From: Cornus controversa
Taxonomy: Eukaryota; Streptophyta; Magnoliopsida; Cornales; Cornaceae
Direction: 5' to 3'
Assembly (NCBI GenBank): GCA_026545225.1
Contig: CM048845.1
Span: 80,937,033-81,001,032, forward strand
DNA: 64,000 nt
Position numbers and translations under genes: made by a program. The notes under the pieces are model-generated. The model was not told where the DNA came from, did no database searches, and saw nothing but the letters and a program-made list of their open reading frames with translations. Positions 22,192 to 33,398 of the stretch are shown here, piece by piece. Positions within the stretch are counted from its first letter, which is position 1; each line of letters opens with the position of its first letter.

Positions 22192-23898
22192 TGTAGAGAC
22201 CAGGTCAAATTTGGACCGATTTTCTTTTTATTTATCATTTTTGTCATAAATACATTTTAAATAATATTATGCATGTTTTAAATGTGAAAAAAATGTTTGG
22301 GAACTTGTTTATAGGTTCGGAAATTTTTTTGAAATATTTGGTGAAATTTAAAATTTTGGGTCGATGGGACTCGGGACGCGGGTCGGGTGGGCTCAGGAAT
22401 CCGAAAATTTTTAGAAAAAATACAATTTTTAGTTTTAGACCAAATGAAATGTTAAGTGAGTTAATGAAGTGATTTCGGAGCAATAGTCACTTTTGAAATT
22501 GAAAACGAAGATTAGAAGGGTATGTTAAGTGACCTAGGGGCATTTTGGTCATTTCTCACCTTAGATATTATAAATATCTGGAGGCTAAGATCCTACCCAT
22601 TACATATAGTTGAAAATATCTCTCTCACTTTCCCTCTTCATCTCTTTTCCTTCTCTTTTCATTTCGGATGCTTGGAACTTAAATTTGGAAATTTTCGAAG
22701 AAAAGTAAAGTGTTCTACGGGTCGAGGGTGTCAGTTTAAACCAAACAAAGTCAATTTTTGGAAAGGTGAAACTTGGAAGAATTTTGGAATTTAGCTAGAA
22801 GAGACTTTAAAATTGAGGTAGGGGTGTGAATTCTTTGTTAGCCTTGATTCTATAGGTCCCTTACTTATGACATGAGATTTTTATGAGTTCTTTATGTAGA
22901 AATTGATCCATATTATGAATTTAGAATTGTTTAGCATGTCCTAGATTGAGATTATGTTATATGCATGTGTTGAATACTATTCATGAGTCATTTGTGAGTC
23001 ACTGTGTTTATTTAGAATTATATGAAATTTGACTTCATGTGTGGAAGAAATGCATAAAAGAGATTTCTTGAAAGTGCATTATTTTAATTTCATGAGTTGA
23101 TTTGAAATTGCATTGTAATATACTTGAGTTTGATGGTATATGCATTAGTTATTGCTGTAATACATTGAGAGTGAGATTTGTGACAATCTTGGTTTTGTGC
23201 ATATATGTGATAAATGTGTACTTATGTGATGATTGATGATTTTTGGGGCAAATGTGAGAATTAAGAAGGGCTCGAAGTCCTAGGGTGAAAGGACCAAAAC
23301 ATGGCGAAATGGATGTCGCTTCCGTAAGATCAGCAACCCGTAAAGCGTAAGCAAAGTATGTGGTCTTCAATGACACTTACTATGGATGTGATAATCATAA
23401 GTCCCCAGTTGGTTTGATTTCAGAGTACACGTAGTGTTGAGTTTAATTGTGAATGTAATTCATGTTAAGCTACATTTTATACATGAGATATGTGATATCA
23501 TACTTATGCCTTGAGTTTATGAATGTTAAAATATGACATGTAGTTGCATAGAGATTTCATTGTACATTTGTGCATGGCTGCCTGAGTCAATGTTGAGTCA
23601 GGTGGATCATCTCTACTGGGTTAGTTGTATGCTCTCCCCGCTCCCCTAAACCATTTTCAGATAAAACGTGGTGGAGGACGATGCCTAGAATGGTGAAGTG
23701 AGAACTTTTGGTGTTCCTTTGGATATATATAGATGTCCATACCGAGAATGGATATATGGATGTGAATGTGTGGTCACATGTGGGGCCTATAGTGATGGAT
23801 TGATGTTGAGTTATATGTATATTATTGTGTGTATGTGATTAAAGTTCCGTGTTAATTAAGGTTGAGATAGTTCATTAAGGTTTAATAGACGGACTCAC
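22192..23898 (+). repeat. 3' LTR of the Tekay-type element, truncated
   Basis: Begins TGTAGAGACCAGG after a purine tract (gaaagttgggaggt, about 22178-22191). It follows the 5' LTR closely up to 'gactcac', then stops. It lacks the roughly 0.5-kb palindrome block and the last 75 bp of the 5' LTR. Confidence 0.8.
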
Positions 23899-24314
23899 AT
23901 AGACGGTGCCATAGTATAGTATTGTATATTACTATACTTTCTTCTGTTTTAAAGCATTAAGTATGACTGCCCTATGTAGGAAAATTAATACCAATCTATG
24001 TGGATGCGGATTTGGGCTATGTAGCTTTTAATCTGAAAGGAAAAACGAACCGGTTGTTTCACGTGCCTTTAGAATCGCCTTTAATCCTATGGTGAAATTA
24101 CACTACGAAGACGAGCGTAATCCTCAATTCCACAGTCCAAGAGTTTTTTCTTAATCTCCAAGACAATTGACAAAGAAAGAGATAATATGTCTCTATAGTT
24201 TGTAATGTGATCCTTCTATTAGGATTAGTGTCGTATGGTTAAATTAAACACCAAATTTTTTGCCGCTGTGATGGCACCTAGTCGCACCAAGTCCCAGCCA
24301 AACAAGCACACACA

Positions 24315-24401
<87 letters not shown>

Positions 24402-24649
24402 ACACAAGGGACACAAGAATTTACACAAGGCTTTGCCCTCCAACCTTTCACTCTAACACAAGAATAGTTATATGGAATCCTCAATGATGTCTGCACAAGC
24501 TTACAAGGTAACTCTCAATGCTTATGCAAACCACCAATTAGGGTTTATATAGACTCTCACAAAACTTCCTATACAACACACAAATTTATCCCACTCATTT
24601 TGTGGATGACATCCCCATCCGTTAAAATATAACTATCACATTCAGATTG
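23899..24649. repeat. Unassigned flank with long (TA)n microsatellite
   Basis: Contains an uninterrupted (TA)n of about 80 bp at 24316-24396. No gene or TE boundary was recognised elsewhere in the stretch. Open frames over the array only encode alternating Tyr-Ile and are artefacts. Confidence 0.7.
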
Positions 24650-26001
24650 AGCCAGTAAGTGTAACGTACATTTTTGTAATTGACAATTTTTAGTGTCAAA
24701 ACTAAACATGATTGAGTTGTAATCTTTGATTTATATTCTTGTCCTTGATCTTGTAATTGAAGTCTCAAAGTGAGCATGAAGTTTTACACCAACTATGCAA
24801 ATGTTCATCAAATGATGAAGCTTGAATCTTCGGAAGAAGACATCAATGGTCTGAACAAGGATTTGATCGATTAAAGTTTTCATATGGTTTTGATTGCATG
24901 AGGACATTTTTAATCACGTATGAGAGTTAATTAGTGCAGGTAAAGTGGTGATAACACATATATTTCAAACCGGGAGGTTCCGACCTTGAAAAGAGGGGTT
25001 TTAAAGCAATTCTTGCAAACTTTCAAGGTTGGAACAGTCTAGGGTTTAAGCTGACCCGGTCCAAGAGGTATTAGGATTTGGTTTTCTGTAGGCAGAAGCC
25101 TAGACTGGTCCAAGGAATAGGTTGGACCAGTCCAAGCTCTCTGTTGGCAAAAATTGGCTCTGTAGTGTCCTGTTTTGACCCATATTTGACTCTGAAATTT
25201 TCTTAAACCTTGGAACTTGTTTCATATTGATTTTTAAATTTTTTTTCAAGAAAAAATATAGTTTTTAATCTCTATAAACACCTCATATGATTTCTCTTTC
25301 ATTACACTTTCAATAGACAAAAAAATCATATTTCAGAGAGAAAGCATTGTGATATTTTTTAACACAGAACTTTATTTTTCTGTTTATATTTTTGAGAGCA
25401 CACACATATTCACTGACTGATTTAAGGTGTCTCTATTTGCTTGATCAACTATTTGAAGACTGCTTCAAAGGTTTCTTCTTGATCAAGTTACTGGATTGGT
25501 TTTTTCTATAATTATTTGTTAGTGAGGAAGGAGAAGAAAATCATGTTACGAAGGGGACATAATATTTGTTGAGTATTTGTGTTCTTCCAGTTACCTTTTT
25601 GTAAGGATTTTGACGTTAGCCGGGAATTTGCAGCAATTGAAAAAGGGAGTCGCAAGAGTAAGTCTGAGGTGTTCCGCATCAAGTTCTTGTTAGAGTGGAG
25701 TGGGTGTAAGTCTGGGATAAAGTCTATTGTACTTTGCTTCGACAATAGTGAATTTGGTTCTCCCAGGCTACAAAGCCTCACTCGTGTTTTTTTTCAATCT
25801 GGGTTTTTCGCGTATATCTGGTGCATTCGTTTACTTTACTGCACTTTATTTTATTTACTTACTTTGGGGGATTGCTTTAATTTTAATTGGACTTAAAATT
25901 GGATAATCTGAAAGATTAAGCAAAAAGTGAGTAAACCTAATTAACCCCCTCTAAGTTTTAAATCTAACTTTCGCAGCCGTTTTCACACTGCGTAACTCAC
26001 A
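24650..26001 (+). mobile_element. Degenerate Copia (SIRE-like) LTR, probably solo
   Basis: The left part ('tttttgtaattgac...ttgattgagttgtaatctttgatttat') and right part ('ccccctctaagttttaaatctaactttcgcagccgttttcacactgcgtaactcaca') match in order the reverse complements of the ends of the LTR at 28982-30104. In between are accggtcc-like motifs (gacccggtccaag, ggaccagtccaag) at equivalent places. It ends CTCACA. The left boundary is only approximate, and no internal region or TSD was seen. Confidence 0.55.
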
Positions 26002-26109
26002 ACAAGGGCTTTGCAGCTATCACAAACTGCTAGGGCAATGCTGGACCATGCCAGATCGTGCCATCTATCAAGGGAGGTTGCACAACACTTGCCTATGACT
26101 CTCCCAAAT

Positions 26110-26678
26110 TGTAATACCCTGCTCCAACACATGGTATGATATTGTCCGCTTTGGGCCTTAGCCTGCACGGTTTTGCTCTCGGGTTTTACCCCAAAAAGCC
26201 TCATACCATTTAAAGAGAACATACTACATATAAGTACATCCTCTTTTTCACACCCAGGCGATGTGAGATTGAGCACACTGTACTCTGTCAGTGTGGTAGC
26301 TCAACCTAGTGTCTGTCTTCGCACCCGCCCACTCACACCTGTCCGCAAAGGTTACTACAATCCACCCCCTATGAGACCCGACGTCCTCATCGGCACACTT
26401 CTGGCTGGGTTCAGTCTCTGATACCAACTGTAATACCCTACTCCAACACATGGTATGATATTGTCCGCTTTGGGCCTTAGCCCGCATGATTTTGCTCTTG
26501 GGTTTTATCCCAAAATGCCTCATACCATTTGAAGAGAACATACTACATATAAGTACGTCCCCTTTTCCATACCCAGGCGATGTGGGATTGAGTACCTTGT
26601 ACCCTGTCAGTGTGGTAGCTCAGCCCAATGTCTGTCTTCGCACCCGCCCACTCACACCTGTCCGCAAGGGTTACTACA
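26110..26678 (-). mobile_element. SMART/TRIM miniature LTR retrotransposon with TSD
   Basis: Two LTRs of exactly 250 bp (26110-26359 and 26429-26678), each TGTAATACCC...GGTTACTACA, flank an interior of only 69 bp. Read on the minus strand, the interior starts with GTTGGTATCAGAGAC (primer-binding site for initiator tRNA-Met) and ends with a purine tract (catagggggtggat). The flanks are CAAAT at 26105-26109 and CAAAT at 26679-26683, a perfect 5-bp TSD. There is no coding capacity, so proteins must come from other elements. The total of 569 bp fits the smallest LTR retrotransposons. A damaged relative lies at 42085-42370. Confidence 0.92.
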
Positions 26679-26689
26679 CAAATTAGCAC

Positions 26690-27800
26690 ATGTGGAAGAC
26701 ATGGTGCACTCTACTGGCCACCACTTGTAATATCACCTATTGTCATGCCTATATATATTGTTGAACATATATGAATGGATGCTATGCACTTCCCCACCTC
26801 TTTACAATGTTAGCACATATAAGAGATGTGCTAGCAACTGTTGCTAACCACCTATTGACCTGCCTACCGAATGCTATATATCTATGCCACGTGTCAGGCC
26901 TAGCTTGGTCATGTGCCCATGGTTTGACCCATGCCCATGCCTATGTTCGTGCCCATCAGCAACATCTGAGACCAATCGGGTGGAAGTTTAGCCTAATGCC
27001 AAACTTAATTTTTCTTTCCCTTTGTTGTGGACCAATGCCCATCTGTCTTAACCAAGCCAAGCCTATGGCTTAGCTTGTTGGGCTATACTGGTGCCTTGCC
27101 CACAATGAACTTTGTCCGAGCCCATGCCTTCATGCATATGAGGCTTGCGAGCCATAACCGAGCCCAATGCATATGTCTTGAGCCATCACCTTGCCCAAGG
27201 ACAAGTTTGCACACCCATAAGCCCATATACATATGGCATACCTACCATTCGCACGAATTGGGGCTCACCTGTAAATGTCGCCCACCCCATGAGGTTGTCG
27301 CCGCCACGACCATTATGTGCCACCACCTTTGGGGTGGTACACAACCATGCTAAGGCATGTTGGGCGTGCTCCCAATTTCTGCCTTGTGCTAGGCCTGTCG
27401 TGACCTAGTCAAGTTTGCATGGGTGCCGGATGGTAGAAGTGAGACTATTTATACCCCCCTAAATATGCAAAATAGAAATTTAGCACTCTAACAGCAACAA
27501 ACATCACCTATGTCTGAGGAGTCGTAATGCCCATAAATAATTATATAAATTTTTAAATGCTACCAAACTTTAGGACTGAGCTTCAAATGATGTTAGGAGA
27601 CCCAAATAAATCCCTAAGTCAAAACTCCATGGAAATCCCGAACTTCTTGATATTTACCAAAATGCCACTTCTGCATACTTATGGCGTGTTGACAAACTAT
27701 TGTGCACCAGAAGGCTGTCAAGGGTTTAGCCATAGGTATGCCATGGCATGTGCCCTGGCATGAGAAGTTGTCATTGGTGTAACAATTAGGCAATATAACA
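26690..27800 (-). mobile_element. Diverged P-type LTR in minus orientation
   Basis: The reverse complement of 27180-27440 follows the LTR at 47065-47330 phrase by phrase (gcctagcac, ggagcacgcc.aacatg, accaccccaaaggtggtggcac, cttgcccttgggcaaggtgatggctca). The segment at 27700-27760 ('gctgtcaagggtttagccataggtatgccatggcatg') is the reverse complement of the LTR start at 46920-46960. So a whole or nearly whole P-LTR lies here in reverse. It is much diverged and no TSD was identified. Open frames in it are shadows. Confidence 0.65.
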
Positions 27801-28099
27801 TATTTATATTGTTTGTTACTTAACTCCCAAGAAAATAAATTAGAGTTTCCTAACTGGGTTGGGCTCACCCATGGGTGCCGCTGCTTAGGTCCACATCCAA
27901 AGTCCAACACCCTATAGTAATTTTTACAGCCCGTGTGAGGCTCGTCACATAACATGCCCCACATCTTGCTAGCTAACAGTCTCGTCACAGTTGGCGAGCC
28001 TTGTATTGTGTTTTTTTTTTCTCTCTCCGCGCTCTCTCTCTCATCAAGAACATTTATATAGATATCTTTACATATAACCACACATACGATTATACATAC

Positions 28100-28139
<40 letters not shown>

Positions 28140-28646
28140 TTACCAATAACCACATGTACAGTTATACATATAAAAAATATAATAAAAGTGGTTAATCCAG
28201 CCAGCACCATATCAGTTAATTGGACTAGCCACAACTATAAAAAGTTAACTGACATGACTCTAAAATTTGAATGTGGATAGAGAGCCACCATACGACCTTA
28301 GTTGGCATAAGGCCATTGTAATGGCATTGCCAAACCCATGGTTTGGTGATCCAATGCCATTTTGGGCCTTAGCCATTAGAGGTGGGCCAGGGCTGGCTTA
28401 GCGGAAAATGATCTATTCCTTAATCGGGTAGGCATAACGCGGGCCCTTTTTTTTTTTTTAAACAACCCCATTTCGGTAAGTGTTTTAAAAAAAATATATG
28501 CGGTGCGCTGCGTGTAGGCCAACGGTCATATGACCTTGGTAGAACCAAACAAACCTATGCCCAGAACCCTTTATTTTCAGGTTTTTTTGACTTTTTGATT
28601 CTTTTTTTAAAAAAATAAATAAATTATGGGACTGCCATATAGCTGT
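27801..28646. other. No gene recognised; (TA)n and homopolymers
   Basis: Holds a (TA)n at about 28107-28137 and poly-T runs. Around 28300-28420 there is TE-like sequence with short inverted phrases (ccaaacccatggtttgg). Nothing else was recognised. Confidence 0.4.
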
Positions 28647-28679
28647 TAGGCACTGTTTGGCAGACCCAAACAGTGCCTA
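28647..28679. repeat. Perfect 14-bp inverted repeat (hairpin)
   Basis: TAGGCACTGTTTGG, a 5-bp spacer (cagac), then CCAAACAGTGCCTA. The GGCACTGTTTGG sequence resembles the ends of plant hAT and Harbinger elements, so this could mark an element end. It lies just upstream of the Harbinger-associated gene relic. Confidence 0.75.
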
Positions 28680-28754
28680 TAACGTCTATATTGGCCAAAA
28701 GATTTAAAAAATTCATTTTCTTTTACTTTTTTTTTGTTGCTTTTTCCATCTTTT

Positions 28755-28981
28755 TTCACCTCTATAAATACATCAATCCCTACATTCATTCATCTCAAAA
28801 TCAAATATCATATCTTCTATTCCTTGAAGTTACAAATCTTTTATTTTCTCAATTTCATGGATCCTACACCACCACATTTCAACTACAACCCTTTATAAAA
28901 AAAATGATGATTTTTTGCCATACTCTCCATCTTATGAATATTTCGTTGCCGAATACTAATTTCCATTTGCTCAATTGTAAT
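28755..28981 (+). pseudogene. 5' part of PIF/Harbinger-associated Myb/NAM-like gene relic
   Basis: A TATA-like 'tctataaatac' (28762-28772) is followed by a leader and an ATG at about 28858 opening MDPTPPHFNYN, the usual beginning of the Myb-like/NAM-C-terminal proteins that accompany Harbinger transposons in plants. It soon meets a stop. At 28981 it is cut by the Copia element (TSD GTAAT) and continues at 36644. Only the start pattern and the continuation support the call. Confidence 0.45.
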
Positions 28982-30104
28982 TGTGAGTTGCGCGGTGCGG
29001 AAGCGGTTGCGAAAAGTATTTTAGAACCTAGAAGGGGGGTGAATAGGATCACTTTCTCATTTGCTTAATTTTTAATTAATTCAATTTTAAGTCCAATTAA
29101 TCAAACGATTAAAGCAAGCAAATAAATAAAGTGCAAGTAAAGAAAAGAATGCACCAGAAATACGTGGAAACCCAAGGCGGGAAAAACCACGGAGGGAGGC
29201 GGCACGCTTCAGGAAATCAATTCACTATGATGAAGCAAAGTACAACAGACTCTGTCTCAGTCTCACACCCCTCTTCACTCTGTCAAGGATCTAATGCGAA
29301 ACACCTCAAGCTTATGATTGCAACAACACGTCCAACTCAGCAAGTATTTTGTTCCCTTCGCAGCGCAATCTGGTCACCTTTCTTCCTCAGCAAGCAAGCA
29401 AGCGAAGAACCTTCAATCCAATGTTCTGATCAGTAAATAGATTTGATGCAGTCTCTGAGCAGCTAATCAGAAGTAAAACACCATCCTAAATATCACTCGT
29501 GAAGTATGGATGTGTGTTCTTAAAAATATAAAACCCTAATTATATTGTATATACTTTCTCTCTCTAAAAATATTAATTTTCCAGGGCCTCTCTGTAGAGA
29601 AAATATGAATACATATATATAGGCAAGAAAGTTCTAATTCTACTTGGAAAATAAGTTGAATACCAAAATAGAACTTTCCTAGAAGTTTCAAACCCAATAG
29701 GAATCAGAATTTTCATCAAAATTTGTTTCGTATTTGGAACAGGCTAAGTTGGGCCCGTGCCAAATAAATAGGACCGGTGGAACTTTTTGAAAATCTGCAG
29801 AAACTAAACTGCTAAGAAAAGTTGGACCGGTCCTAAATATTGGGGACCGGTCCTACTTTGAAAATTCCTAAATTTTGCATTTAAACCTTGATTTTTCAAA
29901 ATAGGCTTGGAAGTAAAAAGTGCAGAGTGTCATCACCATACTTACCTGTACTATATGGTGTTCTAACTGATTTGTCGGCTTCTATGCACTTGAGTGTTAG
30001 CTCGAAGATGTCGATGATTGATATAAAGAATAAATAAAAAATTACAACTCAATCAATCAGGTTTTGATCACCGAAATATGCCAATTACAAATTTATATCT
30101 CACA
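28982..30104 (-). repeat. 3' LTR of the Copia element
   Basis: TGTGAGTTGCGCGG...ATATCTCACA on the plus strand; the element reads on the minus strand. GGACCGGTCC palindromes occur near 29833 and 29855. Compared with the 5' LTR it lacks about 63 bp ('ctgtagacttccacctaacgtcacc...ccaaaatactc'). Confidence 0.9.
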
Positions 30105-30640
30105 ATCTCCCGCTTTGGCAATTTCATGACAAAACCACCTAAACAATTATAACCTAACCCATTGAAAAAATTAGATTACAATGTTGCCCAAAAATACATA
30201 GAAATAAAGAACTGATCAACAGAAGCTTCACTTGTGTGTTCAAGACGGTTAAAATAAAAACCTATTGTACCTGCACATCTTTTAAACAACACAACCTGTG
30301 AAAAGCTTAATAAAAAAATATAATCTCCCCCTTAATCTCTCAAGCAAAAATATTTGATATATCTCCCCCTTTGTCAAAGAATCTCATATCATATCTATGC
30401 ATATAACAATAACATCATCTCCCCCTTTTTGGAACAAATTAACAAAGAAATACTCAAGAGATTTATATAGACAGATAAATCATGAAGCACATAGAGAGAA
30501 TAAAACAATAATGAAACAAAAGTAATCATCATCATTGATCAAATAAATATCCAAAATATATCAGTTGACATAACAAAAATAAATAATCTAGACATCAAAG
30601 ATAAGAAGTCAATAACTATCTAAAACAAAGATAACAAGAT

Positions 30641-31743
30641 CTAACATCTAAGTCTAGTCAGCCTCATCAGCAAACTCATCAGAATAGCAGGGTCAAGCTT
30701 GTCTATTCTAGCATGTAGGCGATCGAACCCTTGCTGAATGAACCTGAGAACTTGGTTCATCTGATTGGCCGTCACAGGTGTGTCAATCACAGGAAGTTGG
30801 AAAACTCCACGACCCCCAGACACAGCCTGACCAGCAAGGGACTGAGCTCATAGGCCTTTCTGTCCTTCTCCTTCTTGTTTACCAAACGAGTAATTGATGT
30901 GGCATCAATCGTCCCTTTCGATTTCTCAGTATCAGCTCTCTCTAGAATACAAACCCTAGCATCCCTCAAAATAGCCATCATTATCTGTGAAAAAGGTAAT
31001 GCTGATGAAGACCTAGAATGTTGAGTGGCTAAGATCATGGTACGCATGATTATTGCAGGAAGATTAATCGAATCTCCTCAAACAATGTGATAGAGAATCT
31101 CAGCTCGATTCTTAATCAAATTGCCCTTGTGGTCATGAGGATCTAAATTGTATGAGACTATCAAATTCAATGCCGAGACCTCATCGGTAAGGTAGAGTGA
31201 AGGCAACCTATCTACTAGCTGTGGGGCTTCGGGTATGCACAACTCCCTAATCATATCATCCATGCTCAGTCTATTTGGATCCTCAACTTGATATGGCAAT
31301 ACAATGCCATCTTCATTCTTTGTAATACCTAACACATTGGCAATTGTGTCCTTGGTGACCTCAACACGAACGCCATAACATTTAGTCACAAACATTAGGT
31401 CGTCCAAGCTTGATGTAATCATATTGCCATAAAAATATCGGACCATGTCGGGCCTTACTATCTCTCTAAGGTCACAAAGAGACTCCCAACCATTGTCTTC
31501 AAAATATTGCACAAAATCCATCTCCCACTTGCACTTGATTATCGCAAGATTGACTCGCCTTTCAATCCTCATAGCCCGGCACCCTATAATATTCACAAAA
31601 TTATTGAAATTAAACTCATCTTCAAACATGTGTAATGTGAATACAATTCGATTCTCATCACTGGTAGACGCCTCAGTACGTCCCCGTCTGCGTGCCATAA
31701 GAACCATAATGAACGGGACCAAAAATAACGACAAAAGTTCCAT
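30641..31743 (-). pseudogene. Plant transposon protein (Transposase_32-like) ORF in the Copia element
   Basis: From the start at 31743, one frame runs to a TGA at 31078 and continues in the same frame to 30787; a frameshift then leads into 30823-30641. The first part has 'FVQYFEDNGWESLCDL', 'VRPDMVRYFYGNM', and 'VRVEVTKDTIANVLGI', the order seen in the 'putative plant transposon protein' domain (PF20167): a W-x-x-L start, a VR-x-FY-x-N block and an RG/VRV...I-x-x-x-LG block. The last part has helix-forming residues. The role of these proteins is unknown; they are frequent in plant LTR elements. Here it takes the place behind gag where an env-like ORF would lie in SIRE elements. The call rests on motif order. 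Confidence 0.6.
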
Positions 31744-33390
31744 TGAGTCAAATTGTCGAACACTTGGTGTGCAATTGTTTAAGCCTCAAATTTCAAAACT
31801 ATTTGTTTACACAATATCACCCAAATCACCACCCAATAAACCACAAACACCACAATCCTCCACAAGTTTAATCCCAACCTCCAATGATCACAAATCAAGA
31901 GACAAATAGATGAAAAGAATGTATTGTGAGTTTGAGAGTTTTTTTAGAGAGTTTTGAGAGTTAGAGATTGGGTGAGAGTGGGTGAGTGTGTGCATGCTCA
32001 AAAGGAATTACTTAAACATCACAGCGTGCGCGCAGAATGCCATTTTCTGGGCATTCGCTATGTGTGACCGGTCCTCATATTTGGGGACCGGTCCAACTTC
32101 TTTCATTTCCTCAGAACCTGCAGAAGTGCGACCGGTGCTCAATAATGGGAACCGGTCCAACTCTGTGAATTATGAAAAATTACACTTTGGACCTCTAATT
32201 CACTAAAAATACATCTTTTCAATCTGATTTAGCAATTAAGCACATAAATAGTGAAAAATAAACACAAAATCAAAATAAATATATTTTTGAATTTTTAAAA
32301 ATTTTTTAAGAGAAAATAAAAATAAAAATAAAACATGAATAATCTCATGAGAATAATCAAAGCACATTTTTCAGAGAATAACATGAGTTCTAAAATTTCT
32401 GAAAAATTTTAAACATTTATAAATGCAGAATTTTAAAATCCATAATTTATCCATAAAATTCATTCTCAAATCTATGATCATGACACAACTTCCAACACAC
32501 AAATATTTATAAAAATTTAGAAATTCATCTAATAAATCCATGTGTGTGTGTGCAATCTAACTTCATCAAAAATTAATTAAATTCATTTGATCCATCTTCT
32601 AAAACATATTGGATAATAAGCAAATATAACTACTCATGATCAAACATTTTTTTCATTAAATTTCATCATTTTTTTTATTTCTAAGATAGTGGCTTTCACT
32701 CTTACGGGCAGCCAGCAATTTTCCTCAAAACAACTCTTTAATTTTTTAAAGATATCTCATTGAAAATTCACATTGTAATGGAAGCTACGAACACATCCCG
32801 AAGGTAGCCTTTTCCTTTTGTCTTAGATATTCAGCAAACTTTTATTTTTTTTTTTCATGCTGAATAAAACACAATTTTTGTTCTCATCATTATTTTCATT
32901 AATCATTTAAGCTTTCAATGTTACTCATACAATATACTCTAGTCAACTTCGCATTAGTTTTCAATCAATTCTCTCAGAGTTGGACTAGTGCACAATTTTG
33001 TATGGACTCAGAAGATTTATCTCTAAAAAGAAATAAATAAAGCATATTGGTTATCGATGTCAAAATCATAAAATCAAGAACTTCATTCATTGACAAATTA
33101 AGTGTCCTAATTATGCATTCACAAATCAAAGTGAAATTAAAAAGAAATATAAAGAATTCACATTATTTCTCAGAAAAATATGATTCTCATAATCTCATAT
33201 GACTATCAATAAAAATAAACAAAACATATCCTAACCTAAAACATATGGTCCAATGAAAAACAAATAATGAATATAAGCTCAATCCATGACCATCAAAGTC
33301 CTAATAACTCAGTTAGGGTGTTTTGCACCCAAAGACCTATTAGGAATAAATCCCATAGTATCAACAGGCACAAACTTCTCCAAATCTTCC
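31744..33390. other. Noncoding interior of the Copia element
   Basis: About 1.6 kb of AT-rich sequence between the two ORFs, where pol would be expected. At 32055-32165 four CCGGTCC/GACCGGT motifs with spacing as in the LTRs stand together, suggesting an LTR-derived or promoter-like segment. At 33320-33400 the minus strand still reads a pol-start-like 'LEKFVPVDTMGFIPNRSLG' before decay. No protease or integrase motif was seen. Confidence 0.6.
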
Positions 33391-33398
33391 TTTTTCAT

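Larger units (their letters stand above)
14949..23898 (+). mobile_element. Tekay-type chromovirus (Ty3), decayed, near full length
   Basis: A 5' LTR (14949-17287), primer-binding site, gag, protease, reverse transcriptase-RNase H, integrase with chromodomain-like end, purine tract and a shortened 3' LTR (22192 to about 23898) lie in the normal Ty3 order on the plus strand. The C-terminal 'LLVKVPWRHYGVKEATWEWE' is the kind of chromodomain ending found in the Tekay/Del lineage. Many stops and frameshifts mean it cannot make functional proteins. The LTRs are well diverged and one differs from the other by an indel of about 0.5 kb, so the insertion is old. The 3' LTR stops at 'gactcac', about 75 bp before the expected end, so the right TSD is lost. 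Confidence 0.9.

Noticed and set aside
24235..24496. Open frames of 70+ codons on both strands over the (TA)n array
   Set aside because: They encode alternating Tyr-Ile only and exist because TA repeats lack stops in these frames.
26110..26678. Possible Cassandra-type TRIM with 5S rRNA promoter in the LTR
   Set aside because: I see no 5S rRNA internal control region in the LTR, and the interior and LTR text fit a SMART-type element instead.
25983..26686. Frames of 66-97 codons on both strands
   Set aside because: They fall in the SMART LTRs and are repeated because the LTR is repeated.
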